Origin: Daphnia carinata
Lineage: Eukaryota > Arthropoda > Branchiopoda > Diplostraca > Daphniidae
Assembly (NCBI RefSeq): GCF_022539665.2
Contig: NC_081336.1
Location: 6,244,278 to 6,308,277 of the forward strand
Direction of reading: 5' to 3'
Length of the DNA: 64,000 nt
In this document: one piece after another, positions 12,993-25,786 of the stretch
Numbering within the stretch: the stretch's first letter is position 1
How the letters are laid out: each line of letters opens with the position of its first letter
Translations under genes and position numbers: made by a program
Notes under the pieces: model-generated
Databases searched by the model: none
Told to the model about the DNA's origin: nothing
Seen by the model: the letters and a program-made list of their open reading frames with translations, nothing else

Positions 12993-15900
12993 GAAGGATG
13001 GGCGCAGTCTAGCTTACACGCGTACAGCCGCACATCTTATGTAAGCGGCCGGGGGTTTTTCTCCCTCCCAAAAAAAAAAAAAAATAAAATAAGATAAAAC
13101 AAAATAAAATAAATATAGTGTCGTCTGTGTATATCTATTTCATCTGATACTGCCGCGCTGTACTGCATAAATATAGGGTCTATATATCTCCGTTGTATGC
13201 AGTACATTCATAAGAGGAGCTTTGATCAATTCGGTTGCTTTTCGATATCGGGTGCAAAGAAAAAAAAAAAAAAAAAAGACGATGGCACCGTTGACTTTCG
13301 TCGCAGACGTTAGGATATGGGGCGTGTGCAAGGGCAATTCTGCATGTCAAACGAAACGGAGGTCGCATTTGACAACGCTGTCACGTCGCTACTGATTTTA
13401 TCCTCTTCTCTCAAGATACTCGTTTTCCTTTTTTCCCGCGGTTTTTTTTTTCTTCTCTTTTTTATTTCCCTCGTCCCTTCCATCGGTGCTGTATAGTTTT
13501 GTTCTTTTCACGTTTGCAACTCCTCCCTAACGTATTAGCGGAGCGGCCGAGTCCAGTCAGCCTTCCTCCCCCTTCCTTGGTACTGTCATTATTCATTATC
13601 ATCAGATCATTCCGGTCAATTGGCGCTTCGTTAGAATTTCATTCAGGATTAGCGCGCCGAAAGGCCGTTCTATTCTGATGGCATTGAAAAGGAACGAATC
13701 CGAAGCAAATTCAATTTTGCCCAACGTCTTATCCCTTACTTTTTATGGCGTACTTTCCACGTGTATAAGATTTCAACTCGATCCAAGTCCAACACCCGCC
13801 TTACATAATCAAATAAACCCATAAAAAAAAATATATATAGGAACCCGCCTGCTGCAAATGGAAAAAGAAGGTCCTACTTCGTCTTCTTTTTATTATTACA
13901 CTACGGTTTTCTTTCGTATTTTATTTTTTTTTATAACGACGGCCCATAACACCCGAAATTTCTTTTTACGTTAGATGTGGTAGAAGACGTCAGATTAGTG
14001 GGACAGCTTCAAGTAAAAATTGCAAAGAAGAAAAGACGAGACGCAGAGTGTCACTGTAATTGTTTCTTTTTTTTTTTTATTTCGTTCTTAATTACGTGCT
14101 CTTCTCTTTCCATAAAATGACGTCCCAACAACTGCAGTACGCTCTTTTCCTGCTAATTTTTTTTTTTTTTTAGGATGTTTGATAAAAATGAAATGAGGCC
14201 GTCCACACGGGCGCTGATTGCAAAAGTTTGTTTTTAAGCTGTTCGTTCTCCGAAATACTCGACGTGTAAATAAATTGTAAAGGTTCGTCATTATTCGAAG
14301 AAATAGAAGTTTTATCTACAACTTGCTGCTTCCAATCGAATGATTATGTGATTCTCAAGAACTTCGCCTTGATGCAAATTCATGTGGGCGTGTCGGAACA
14401 CACCCAGTCCCCTACAATTTCCAATCAGGAAAAAAAAAAAAAATGCCACCGGCCGAAAGTTTGGTTCGATTCATGATCAACATTTTCATTTTCCTTCTAG
14501 CCTGTTAAAAGAAAAACAGAGTTGGGGTTAACCAAAACGATCAGCCACCGGTTTCCTTTTTTAAAAAGAAAAATCCTTTAGGAAACTATCGATTTGGGAA
14601 ATAAATTTGAACTAGTCAGATGAAAAATGTAGGCCATTGCTCTTCTTGCGGGACAATCTTGCCTTTAAAAGACACTCAGGCCGATTTCAAATAATCTGGA
14701 GCAAGGGCGTTCTAAAAATGATTCATCCCATGTTTCGAACTGCACGGCTCATGATTCATCTCGACTATGGAAAGCGAACGATCCTCCGAAGTCTTCCAGC
14801 CACTCGCCAACTAGGCTTATTGTAATAAATCAAATAGCTTTCTCCCTTTTCTCCCTTTTCCAAGATGACAACCATTTTTTTTTCTTTAATTTTTCGATAC
14901 TCCAATACTGAATTTACGAAGTTTTGCCTGTCATGCTTAGGGTCCCTTAAAAAAAATTCTTTTGCCCCTCTTTTTTTTTTGAAGCAATAATATCACATTA
15001 AATGTAACTCTGTTCCAGTATCGTTGCGACTCAGTTGTTGTAGAATTCATGGAAGAGTCTCCTGTCCTTCCATTGATTTCTTTATAGAATCGAATAGAAG
15101 AACGCAAGGAGAGGCTTGTCTGATCCGCACGACAACTCACAAAGAACATTGAAATTTCCCAAAAAATTAATAAAAAATAGGGTAAAAAAAAAAAAAAATT
15201 TCTTTAAAATCTGCAAATGTTGTGATGGATGGCAAACAGATAAAACCTCGATGAGGCCGAACCGAAATGGCCTTCAGCCTTCAGAACAGCACTCGCACGC
15301 CATTTGCTTTTTTTGTCCCGTTGCGATTGATTTGATCCCAAAAAGCCGTCACATATTTTTATGACGCGTAAGATATTGCGAGAAATGATAGACAGCACAA
15401 GGATAAGATACAAAGCAAAAGAATGGATTAATTCTGGCTTCGCCACTTGAGTGCATCGTTTTGTTCGTGCCCGGCATTTGCTTTTTATTGGCAGCGGCCA
15501 ATCACCGCCTTCGCCATAATCCTCTTTCATATGGAAACAGGCCGCACCCGTCAATAAAGTGGTTGGCCCATGGTTCGTCGTTATGCGCAGCTTGATCCTT
15601 GCTGTTCTATGGCCAGCCGGTGGGGAGAGAGGCTTTTACTTGAAATCCCATACCTCGCCTCCGCAAAGAAATTTTCTTTTTTTTGTTTGTTTTTGTTTTG
15701 GTCTGAAAAACCACCGGCGTGTGAATCCAACAAGTCCAGAACACGCACGGGGGTTTTAATCCTCTGATTGTTGTCGCATTTCATTACTGAGAAAGCACGC
15801 ATACATTAACAAAACAGGGGCCTACTTTCATTCCAGATAATTAATAGCCGCAATTCTATCCGTCAGGTGATTTTTTAAAATATACAAAACTGGAATTCAT

Positions 15901-16252
15901 TAAAAAAAAAAAACTTTGTTTTCGCCTATCAGAGTCCAGGTTGTCTTTACTTTATTTGCTCAGCTAAAGAAAAAAAATTAATTCATTAACGAATTAAAAC
16001 GAACTTTTAATAAAAACAAAACACACGCAAAGGGAACATAGCGAAACAATAAAGAAAAGGGGAACTTACTCCGCGTGTCTGTTCAAAGTTTTTTTTTTTT
16101 TTTTGTACTGTCGTGTGACGTTGTCTCCATATTCTAATTCAAAAGTTGCTTCATAAAAAAAAAAAAAAACGACATGCAGAACTTCACGATATGCTGCTCT
16201 GGCGAGCAATCCGTTTGAAGCAAATGACTTTTTCTGGATTCAAACCCGCCAC

Positions 16253-16284
<32 letters not shown>

Positions 16285-18256
16285 TTCAAACTGTACTACG
16301 AGAAATTCTGGCCAGAGGTTCTCGCGCTTGAACTTCAAGTCTCCTGCGGGCTCAATTTCCTTTTCGCTGGTATTCTTTTTGGGCATAATCATATTCGTAA
16401 AGACAGCGGCTTTTTTCCTGGAATCTCGTTTTCGTTAATGGCGGCGTTTCTTAGATGGCGAACCGCTGGGCTAACAGTCGGTTCACAAACCAATGCGATC
16501 CCAAAGGCGCAGACTCGTTACGTCCTTTAATGACATTTTTTTTTCCTACTGCTATTTGTTAATTTCCTCGTCAATGCCAATGAAAACGTTTTACTTTCCC
16601 TTAGCAACTGAAGGTCGAGTTAAAAGTGCTGCTACTCAACGTAAATGTACGAAACAAAACATGCAATAGACAAGGGAAATGAGAAACGCGGGTCGAATTT
16701 CATGTCAACAAAAAATGTTAAACGAACAATACAGTGAATGAGATTGTATGTATAGAAAACGAAATCGGATGCTTACATGTCTCTTGTGCCACGTCTGATG
16801 ATTAGTACATCTTTTATCTCTCGTCTTTGTCTATTGAGCCAAAATAAAAAAAAAAAAAACGCAAAGAATAGTACCCGGCTGTCTTGAATATACGCTGACG
16901 ATAGACATAGAAGAAGCCGAGAGGTGGATTGGCATTGATATTCAAGATGAAAAAAAAAAGGGGGGGAAAGAAAGAAGCAAAAAAAAAAAAAAGAAGAGAC
17001 AGATCTGCCTCTTATTCTACTCGTCACCGGAGCGCACACGTAGGCAGAAAATGACAGAGTCAATATTCTCAACTTGCCTATATACACAGCAGAGAGGCAG
17101 AAAAATACGAAGCGTCACCATAGTCTGAACAAGTTTCAAATCCCATTTCCTACATCTAAAAAGCCGCAAAAAAAAAAAATCCATTGCTGTTCAGAATTTC
17201 TTTTGTGATTGACTGGTCTCCTTTTACGAGTAGAAAAGGATATGGATATCACCAGGCAAAAAAAAAAAAAAAAATTCCATCGCATGTGAAGTAATACATT
17301 TTTGCAAAATATATGTTTGGTTCGTGAAAAACGAAAGAAACTACACAATCGAAAACGTATGACGTGTATACGATAAATCCTGCATTCTTATACACTTATC
17401 ATTAGCTAATCAAACTTGAATTGAATACCTATGCTAATTTGGAATCCGTCGATATACGGTGCATCGTCTGATTGTCAGCATCCTGAATGTCCCATTTGAA
17501 TGTATCCCATTGTTTGTCTTTTAATTTGGTAATACGAAAAGAGAAACGTTTGCTCCTAGAAAAACCAAAACATTAAAGTGAAAAGAAAATGCGGTAGCCG
17601 CGATGTGACGCTATGCCTATACCGAAAGGGGTTCGTTTATAGGCGTCGCTTAGCGTTGCTGACATTCCTTCATTCTTGTCGCACATATTCGAGCTTGTAT
17701 TGTTGTTGTCGCGCCGATATGCCGATGTTTTTTTTTTCTTTTCAGCAAGCCTAAACAACATCCACCTCGCCCATGTAAAGAAGAAAAAAAATGTACGTTG
17801 TGAACGCGAAATGTCAAAACTCTGGCGCTTTTTCACTTAAAAAAAAAAAGTTGGAGGCCGCCGGTTACAAAAAAGGGGGGGGGGGAAGTTGTGTTAGGGA
17901 ATGGTTCGCTTATTTTAACATCCCCTTTGAAGTTTACGTTTTCCAACCTTTTTCCCCAAGCTAGAAAAGCATATTTTCGTCTGTTCTCTGACTTTTCCCC
18001 CCCTTTTTTTTTTTATTTTATTTCCCCACTCCGAAGCTTTAGGCAATTTTCAAATGTTGATAGGACGGCGTCTATATTGGTAGTAAAAGATTGCGATCCA
18101 TTCTTTTCCATCTATACATTTTTCTATCTCTATCGTTCGTTCGTCCTCCTCCTCCTCCTACACAATGAATAAAGTAGAGTAGTTGCTTTTTTTGGTCCCT
18201 CCAATTTGGGGCAATGTTTGCTCCCTCTTGTTCATCATTTTTGCTCCCCCTCGTAC

Positions 18257-18276
18257 CTCTCTCTCTCTCTCTCTCT
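18257..18276. repeat. (CT)10 microsatellite
   Basis: A pure CT dinucleotide run in a pyrimidine-rich stretch of the gene-free region. Confidence 0.9.
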
Positions 18277-20031
18277 TTTTAAATGGACATTTATGTTCAG
18301 TGGATATGGGGCTGCTGCTGCTGTTGCCTGGGCCGCTTTCTATTTTTCTTCCATCTACCCGTGTCTGTACGTACACATAGCAAGCCTCACCCTCCCTATA
18401 CTCATGACAGATGGAGAGTACATCAAACTGTGATTCTATTTGCTTTCTGGAACGGGAGAAAATGGAAGAGGGTGCGACAAGAGGTCGAGATATCCGAAAC
18501 ACGGCCCGCCTCAATGTTGCCCTATCGCCTCTACGTATTTATTGATTTTTTTTTTTTTCGTTCTCCGCGTCTGTTCAAGTGCAAAGAAAATGAGAATAGG
18601 TAGAGGGCTATAAAAGCCTCTATGATGTACAATGCATTTTACACAGGTCACAGTTGAGATGAGGACCACGTCGGCTTGTTGGAATAGGATAAAGCTTTCC
18701 CCTTGTTGAACATTCTTTTTTTTTGTACTGTACGTAATGCCTTTCTTTTGGGTACACAATCATATGTGTGTGTATGTGTGCTTTTAGCTCGTTAGCTTGT
18801 CAATATGGCTCGTTATATACATCATCTGTTGGTACAAATATTTACAAAAGTGTAGCCAAGGGAGTAGTGATACGATACGAGACTACCTGTTGATGAATCA
18901 GCGGTAACATTCACTATAATAAACGAGAAATTAATTATAAAAATAAAGCAGCAAAACGCGATGCGAGGGATATGAAAGTCGATCATAAACTTTTCGAGTA
19001 TCATGTTTACTCCTCTCCCCCCGGTGCTGCGAACTAAGTCTGCTATACACCATATTTCTATGGTAACCATTGTTCCACAACACTGAGAAATTCTGTGGCT
19101 CATTGTGTTGCTGTCTTGATTAGAGGATACCATTCGTGAAGTGTAAGAATACTTTGTAGTGATTGTTTATTTACGTCTGCAATTCGTTTTTGATTCTTGC
19201 CTATGTCAAACATGGTAGGCAGGTGGGCAGACAGCGAGTTTCTGCACTCCTTTTTCCCGGTGAATCCGGGGGATATTCAAATTTCAAATGTCGAAAACGA
19301 CGGGGTTTTTTTTGAAACCCCAATCCCTGTTTAATTTATACAAGTTGAACGTCTCATCGGAATGACTACGTCGCGCAAAACGAAACGTTCGTTCCCTTCT
19401 CCTTCTTCTTTGTCAAATGCAGGAACGATATCGCGTAATCTCATCGTCATGACGGGCCAAGTTTTGTAACGTCGCTTCGTCACGCCTTATACATGCCATC
19501 CATTTTCTCACCTCCCCTCATCCAAGGGGAACGATATCACCCCCTTTTTTTTTTTTTTTGAGAGTCTTTTACATGCAAATGACGCCGTTATCTCCCCTCC
19601 GCCGCTCTGAGGCTTCCACCGTAGCGGCAAACTTCCGCTGGATAGAGTAGCTACCAATCAAAATCAAATCACAATGAAACACTCCGGCAAAGAGAAACGA
19701 CGACAATTCTTATACGAAACTTGTAATGCCTTCTTTGCCATCGCACGTCTCCAATCAATACTTTCAAATTAACGAAATAACTCATTGCCCTATTTGGATT
19801 AGAAGGTCTTCTAATTTACAAACGAAGGCAAAACATTGTCAGCCGATGTGCGGAACACATATCTAATCAATTCCAAATGGCTAAAGCAATAACGTGGCTT
19901 CCTTGGCATCGCTTGAAGGAATTCGGTTCGATACACCACGCCAGCACGGAACCGAAAGAGTTGATTAGATGGATTCGTTTGCTGACGGGGAGACATTTAT
20001 CGATCTCGGTATTTTTCTGTTTGTTCCCCTT

Positions 20032-20064
<33 letters not shown>

Positions 20065-21599
20065 ATCATTCCTTTTCTACCCTTTTTTTTTCTATCCTCA
20101 TCTTGGAAAAAGCTTATTCTGGAGAGAGTCTTGGAACGCGACGTGCTGGTCCATAATATTTATACATGTAGTAAGATCTCTTCGTTTTTCCTTTAGAGGC
20201 CTGGACGGCTTGCTGGTGGGTCCACTGTGTTTGTGTGTACAGAAGAACTTAGCACTCGGCGAAATTTGTTGATACAGTTGGGTTAATCGAAAGGGAATGA
20301 TATTGAATGACGGTGTTTTATGGGCGTTTCCTTCTCTCATTTTTTTTTTTTTTTCTTCTTCTTCTTCTTTGCGCTCACAACCTTCTTCCGTATTTAGACA
20401 CAAACAAGAAGATCTGTCATCTTCTTTTTTTTTCTTTTCTTGCTGATGCTTTTGGTAATGCCGCATTGTGCTTCTATAGTCCCTTCTGTCTACAAAAGCG
20501 AGACTTGAGGCGATTGTGCTCATCGCAATGAAGTTTTATTATTGTTGGCGGCTCCTAGGTGATTTTTCTCCTGTTCCACAGAGAGTGGGAAGACTTTCCC
20601 ACGATGGCCTACGAGGGTTCACATCTTGTTGCTATCGTACTGTAGCAGACAAAGGAGGGAAAACAAATATTTTTATATACAGTATACAAAAGCCTGGAGC
20701 AGGTTGACGGAGAACAACCATCGTGTTCCAGTGCTCGACAAAACAACAATAAAAAAAAATGAAGTATTATTAATATTTATTTAAAAATAAAGAAGGCACT
20801 CACCTTCGTACTAGCGAGCCAGTCAAATTTTAAAATCCATTTTCATTCTAGAATGCAAGTCATAAAACAAAATCCGGCACTTTAATCGCATACTGGAATT
20901 TAAAAAAAAAAAGAAGGAATTCGTTTATTTTAAAATTTGAAATGCCTTTGTTACATCTTAAACCGTATACCTCCCCCGCACTTTACGTCATCCGGCCAAA
21001 ACCTTTTGTTCTCAGCTCTTTAAATCACCCGGCTGGAAGGATCGATTCTAAACTGGGCGTCCACGTCCTTGCTGCTGTTGTTGTCACCAACGAGGCAAAA
21101 AGCAAATTGAATTGACTCTCTACGGTTTGATTGCCTTGGCTTTTTACTACCCTGTACGAGCGTCTGGTTCTTATAGCCTCGTTTTCATCCTCTATCTAAC
21201 GCCACACTCTCTGCCGAACTCCATAAGCCGTAAGTCGACGCATCCAGCTAGTGAAATATTCACTTCCATTCCTCCCCATACAGACACACACACACAAAAA
21301 GAAGTCTGACATAGACGGTCGTTAAGACTAGACGAGTGCGAGCGGGGTACTTATACTTGCCGAGTCAAGAGGACATTCGATAACGGCAGCCATGGTTACG
21401 TGTATTATAGCCACCGGACGAGATACGCGTATTGCATTGAATGGACTCGGTGGAGATCGACAACACAAAATGCAAACAGTTACCATCCGAGTCCGCATCG
21501 ATGCAAAACAGGGTTAGCTGTTACTCGGGCTTCACTTGTCACATTTCCATTGCTAATGACTCGAAAACAGTTGAAGCGCTGAAAGCATCAGTACTCTGC

Positions 21600-21613
21600 G
21601 TTGTCATGGCAAC
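21600..21613. promoter_or_regulatory. RFX X-box-like palindrome 2 (GTTGTCATGGCAAC)
   Basis: A 14-bp palindrome with the half-sites GTTGTC and GGCAAC around a central AT. It matches the X-box pattern fully and lies about 4.2 kb upstream of the THSD7 start codon. Binding by an RFX factor is inferred. Confidence 0.45.
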
Positions 21614-22910
21614 GAAAGTAGCACAGTAACATGTTTCACTCCACCCCACCATTCATTGAATTCAGACTGTTTGATCCACCCACCTATACTCACTTGAGCA
21701 GAAACGAACTACATGCCGTCAATCTATAGCATCTTTTGACGTGAACTACACGAACATGTATGCGTTTTTTTTTACGCCAGATGACTGACGTTGATCCAAT
21801 CAGCAAGTTCGCTTACCTTTTTTTTTTTTTTCTTGGTTCTCATCATTTTCGCGTGACACCACTGGAACTTTAGCTCCAGTCTTTTTTTTTTTTTCGTCTG
21901 TGTGTCTAACTTTCTCTTTTGGCGATGGAAATAGATCACATCCATCGAATCAGCATGTTTCAATTTAGGGACTGTCAGCTTTCGAGACATGTCAAGCTCA
22001 ATCTGCGGAATGATGCACTCTGCAAACGGTGCGGTACCACGTTTTTATTTTTTCCCATTTCCTTCCGAAAAAAAAAAAGAATCCCATAGTCGACATTGGC
22101 GACGTTGTACGATAGAGTTGTAAAACACGCATCAATCGAATAAGAGGGAAAAAGAGACAAAGAGAAATGAAGAATAGGGAGAACTGCGTAGAGAATAGAG
22201 AGATCGACACGGTCTATTTAGCATTGCAATGCCTTTGATGATGAGCCTCGTGAGTGGGACTCAAAGTCGCAGTTTCTTAATAGTAAGGCCCCCCCCCCCT
22301 CCTTACTCCCTGACAGAACACCACATCTCGGCTGCAATATTACAAACGTCTTCTGTCTTTCGGCTTTATTAGTAGCCCAGGCAATGAACTTGTTGGAGCC
22401 AACACACTTTGAGATTTCTAACGAAGGCGTCACGGGGCGTCTCGTTAATCAACCGCGGAAGCCAATCAACTGCGAGCCGTTTCTCGGTGAATATCCGGGA
22501 TATGCCGTCACCTTCATTTGAGTATTATGCAACAAACAAACCAATACCACGTTCACCGTACACTGTACACGAATCTGATAGTTTTAACATTGGAAATTGG
22601 CGATGTCATTTCTTGAAATAGAAAATCAAGTCTGAATCGGAAACAGTGGGATGCACTCAACAGCGTCCAACTTAACGAATAGATCGATGCTCATTTCCCG
22701 TCAGTCCGTGAGAACAAGCAGAACAAAAAAGAGATAATCCCGCAAGTAAAAAGAAAAAAAGGCGAATGAACCATCAAGAAATCTTATTTAAGAGTTCCAG
22801 TAGTATAAAGTGGCGAGATTTATCCAGCCAGCATCTGCGTCCTTTCTCTTTTTTTAATATCTACTTTAGCAGCAGAAGGGAAACAACCTCTTTCTGTTGA
22901 CGAGCGGTCC

Positions 22911-22930
22911 CTCTCTCTCTCTCTCTCTCT
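22911..22930. repeat. (CT)10 microsatellite
   Basis: A second CT dinucleotide run of the same length as the one near 18.26 kb, within a pyrimidine-rich stretch. Confidence 0.9.
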
Positions 22931-24682
22931 CCTCCCCTAACTACACCCTAACCTCCTTTTAAGACTCGTCTAGTCTTCCATACCGACCCAGTCTCCGATC
23001 TCAGCTGTGGCGATTCACGGTTCACTTGCTTGCCGTCCCCTTCCCGCCGACTTAATGCAATTATATCTACGGGGAAAAGCGGGTGCGGGATTGGACACGG
23101 ACGACACAACATGGAAGAAGCGACGTGAACGATCAATTTAGAGTCCTTGATCTTGTCCCACACCCGTTCCACATATATATCTATATATATATATACAGCC
23201 CATGCTGTTACTATGAAGGAAGAAAATGCTACACGGGCTATAGACGGCAATCCGTCGCCACTGATAGATATATTCCACGTAGATTGCGCAGGAGATCACG
23301 AATCACGACCACCAATAGGTTTATCTCACTCCAACGAATCTAATATCCCTTTACATCTTTTTTCTCGAAACACATTAATAAAAAAATACACAAACAAAAT
23401 ATATTCCTTCCCACAATTCACTCATTGTTGGTTTAAAAAAAATAATAATAAGTGCTCATTTTTCGTACATATATGACCTAAATGTATATTTATTATAAAT
23501 AGAATGCCTACGTGAATGGGGTTTTAGTATTTTATCATATAAATGAATGGCAAAGGAAAAAAAAAAAAAAATAGGGTCCTGAAAGAGCGCTGATATCGCA
23601 GCAAGACAGGAAGGCAAGCACAACAATAGATGGCCCTCCATCCCGATATAATTTAGAACCTTATAATGGCGTAAGCCTATTAATCTTCGTCAGCCAAGGA
23701 TCCGTCTGACTCCTGTTCATTGTTTAACTGCTTTCCTAAACGTGAACTTTCTTGTTTGGCAGAGGGGGATTACATATGCGTGCGTTTACCCGATGTGTGT
23801 GTGTGTTTGGTCGCTACCAACAGTTCGCCTGGGCCATTCTTCGTTCAATCTGAAAGCCTCAAAACAACATAACGACATTTAGCAAAGGGCTTTGTTTGAT
23901 CCACTTTCTCCATCACGTTTCAGCAAGTTCCACATCATCAAAAGCCTACGGAAATTTGAACGATCAACGGGCTGTGGTCGCTCGGTTGCCTAGTTGCCAA
24001 ACCCGATGCTTCGAGAATATTGAACTTAGAACTATCGGTGGAGAGAAAAGAGGCTGAAAAGAACAGCGATCGATAGACGAAGCGAGATATATATGTATAA
24101 AAAAAAGTGGCTGCGTGCATTTGAATACAAAAGGCTCAGCATTGACAAAGTGTCTAGCAAGTGCTCCAAAAGAAAAACCGTCCAAAGACGTCTGGAGTGG
24201 CGAGGCGGGGTAAGGGGGGGGCAACGGGTCGGTGAATAGATGAGAGAAAATTCGGAAGACGGATGCCCGTGTCGTTTCGTTCGCCCTTACGTGAATCCCT
24301 CCTCCTTATTTTTCGCTGGATTTGCATTCACTCGAGTGGTGCGAGCCGTAAAGCCCCTTATCCCTATGCGTGCTGCATTGCTTTCTGGATTGCTCTCTCG
24401 CCATTTCTCGCTCACCCAGGGCCCACGGAGAAGAGGGGAGGGTGAAAAAGACAGAAAATGGAAAACGATGGGTAGACCTGTAGTCGATATCTACGACGTC
24501 CAGCCAATATGTTGGTGGCCCTTGCCCCCCTGTGTCTGTATGTAATCCAATAGGTTACATCACTGCATGTTTTATGTGTCTATGCAATATTGACACTGTG
24601 CATAGATAAGGTTGAAGTGCACGCATTCAGCCGTATACGTAACCAACGGCTGTATATTTGTTTAGTAAATAGTTCGGAACGC

Positions 24683-24696
24683 GTTTCCATGGCGAC
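24683..24696. promoter_or_regulatory. RFX X-box-like palindrome 3 (GTTTCCATGGCGAC)
   Basis: A 14-bp palindrome matching the X-box pattern. It lies about 1.1 kb upstream of the THSD7 start codon, so of the four in the window it is the best placed to act in a proximal promoter. Function is inferred from sequence only. Confidence 0.45.
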
Positions 24697-25786
24697 TGGC
24701 ACACACACACGCACTTAGAGATAGCCGCACTGGTACGCGATTGGGCTGCACAAAACGTATGCACCCTGCGTGTAACTAGAGGTTTCGCTAACACACACGG
24801 CTCGTGCCTTCAATGGGATTCTTTTTCTTGTTCGTCAAGCCGTGGAAGGCGTCATACTACTCCCGCTTTTCCACCCTAAGTTATTACATGGAGCTTTAAC
24901 ACGTCTATCGTGGCCGGGGGGACGTGCCAACTTGCATTATTAAACAACGCCACGACGTGTCACGTTTGAAGGGCAAAGCGAAACAAAAATAACTAGCCTG
25001 CTGGCTCAAGCTGATTACAACAAACACGGCTTATACGATGGCCAACAAGTTGAAAAAAAAATGCCTGTGAAAAAGGGAAAGAGAGAAGAAAGCAAAGAGA
25101 AAAAACAAAGGTGGGCAGAGGGGCAAACATTGATCCCACTCACTGCAGCCTCCTAGGCTGACTGCTGATCCCCTTATTTTTATTTGAATTTTCCCCCACT
25201 TCCTTCCGGCACAAGCCATTATTTTATTTACGTATACATTTTTTTTTTGTTCTCTTTTGGCCTTCCAACATCAACGTTTCCCCGTGGTTCCTTTTGTTAA
25301 CGTTTTTGTTCTTTTTTTCTTCGCCGCGTGAACAAAAGAGCAAGTTCGATGGGTGCCGTTGCGTAATTAGTCCTGGCACAGTTCACTTTGGTTTATTTCA
25401 TCCATATTTGTTTTAGTATGGTGCATATCGTTAGGTGGGAAACATAAAAAGCTTGTATGGAATATATATCCAAGCATCAATTATAAGCGAATGTTTGCGA
25501 AGTGCTGAACCAAATGCGCGATAATAATTCGGCATTTTTAAAGAAATAGCCCAGTAACTGGTGGTGTTTGCATTCACCGTTCTAGTTGAAAGCTAAAACT
25601 CACTTGAATACGCGCAATAGTTGGTTCCATTGTAAAGAGCAAATATGACATAAAGCACAATGATAGAGATTTGTTTCATTCTTTAATTAAAATGTTATTC
25701 ATTTTTCAAAATGACAGGTTAGCAGTTGTTGATTCAGTGCGGGAGCCATGCACCTGTGAGCCGGTGATCGTCACACAACCAATATC

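Larger units (their letters stand above)
3171..25756. other. Long gene-free region between DDX54 and THSD7, rich in homopolymers and microsatellites
   Basis: About 22.6 kb in which I can support no protein-coding gene. Open frames are short, overlap one another on both strands and mostly translate poly-A/T or dinucleotide runs. Poly-A or poly-T runs of 10-20 bases recur every few hundred bases (for example 7365-7383, 13261-13277, 16092-16104, 20048-20063). Poly-C runs occur at 5548-5564 and 9472-9495, an (AC) run at about 3860-3876 and another near 10108-10122. A TCACGTGA E-box palindrome lies near 10177. The stretch probably combines the intergenic spacer, the THSD7 promoter, 5' untranslated exons and large first introns. 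I could not place a transcription start. Three strict X-box palindromes are listed separately. Confidence 0.5.

Noticed and set aside
19054-19067. ATTTCTATGGTAAC as a fifth X-box
   Set aside because: It fits only the loose pattern RYYNYYWWRRNRAC, for which several chance hits are expected in this length of sequence.
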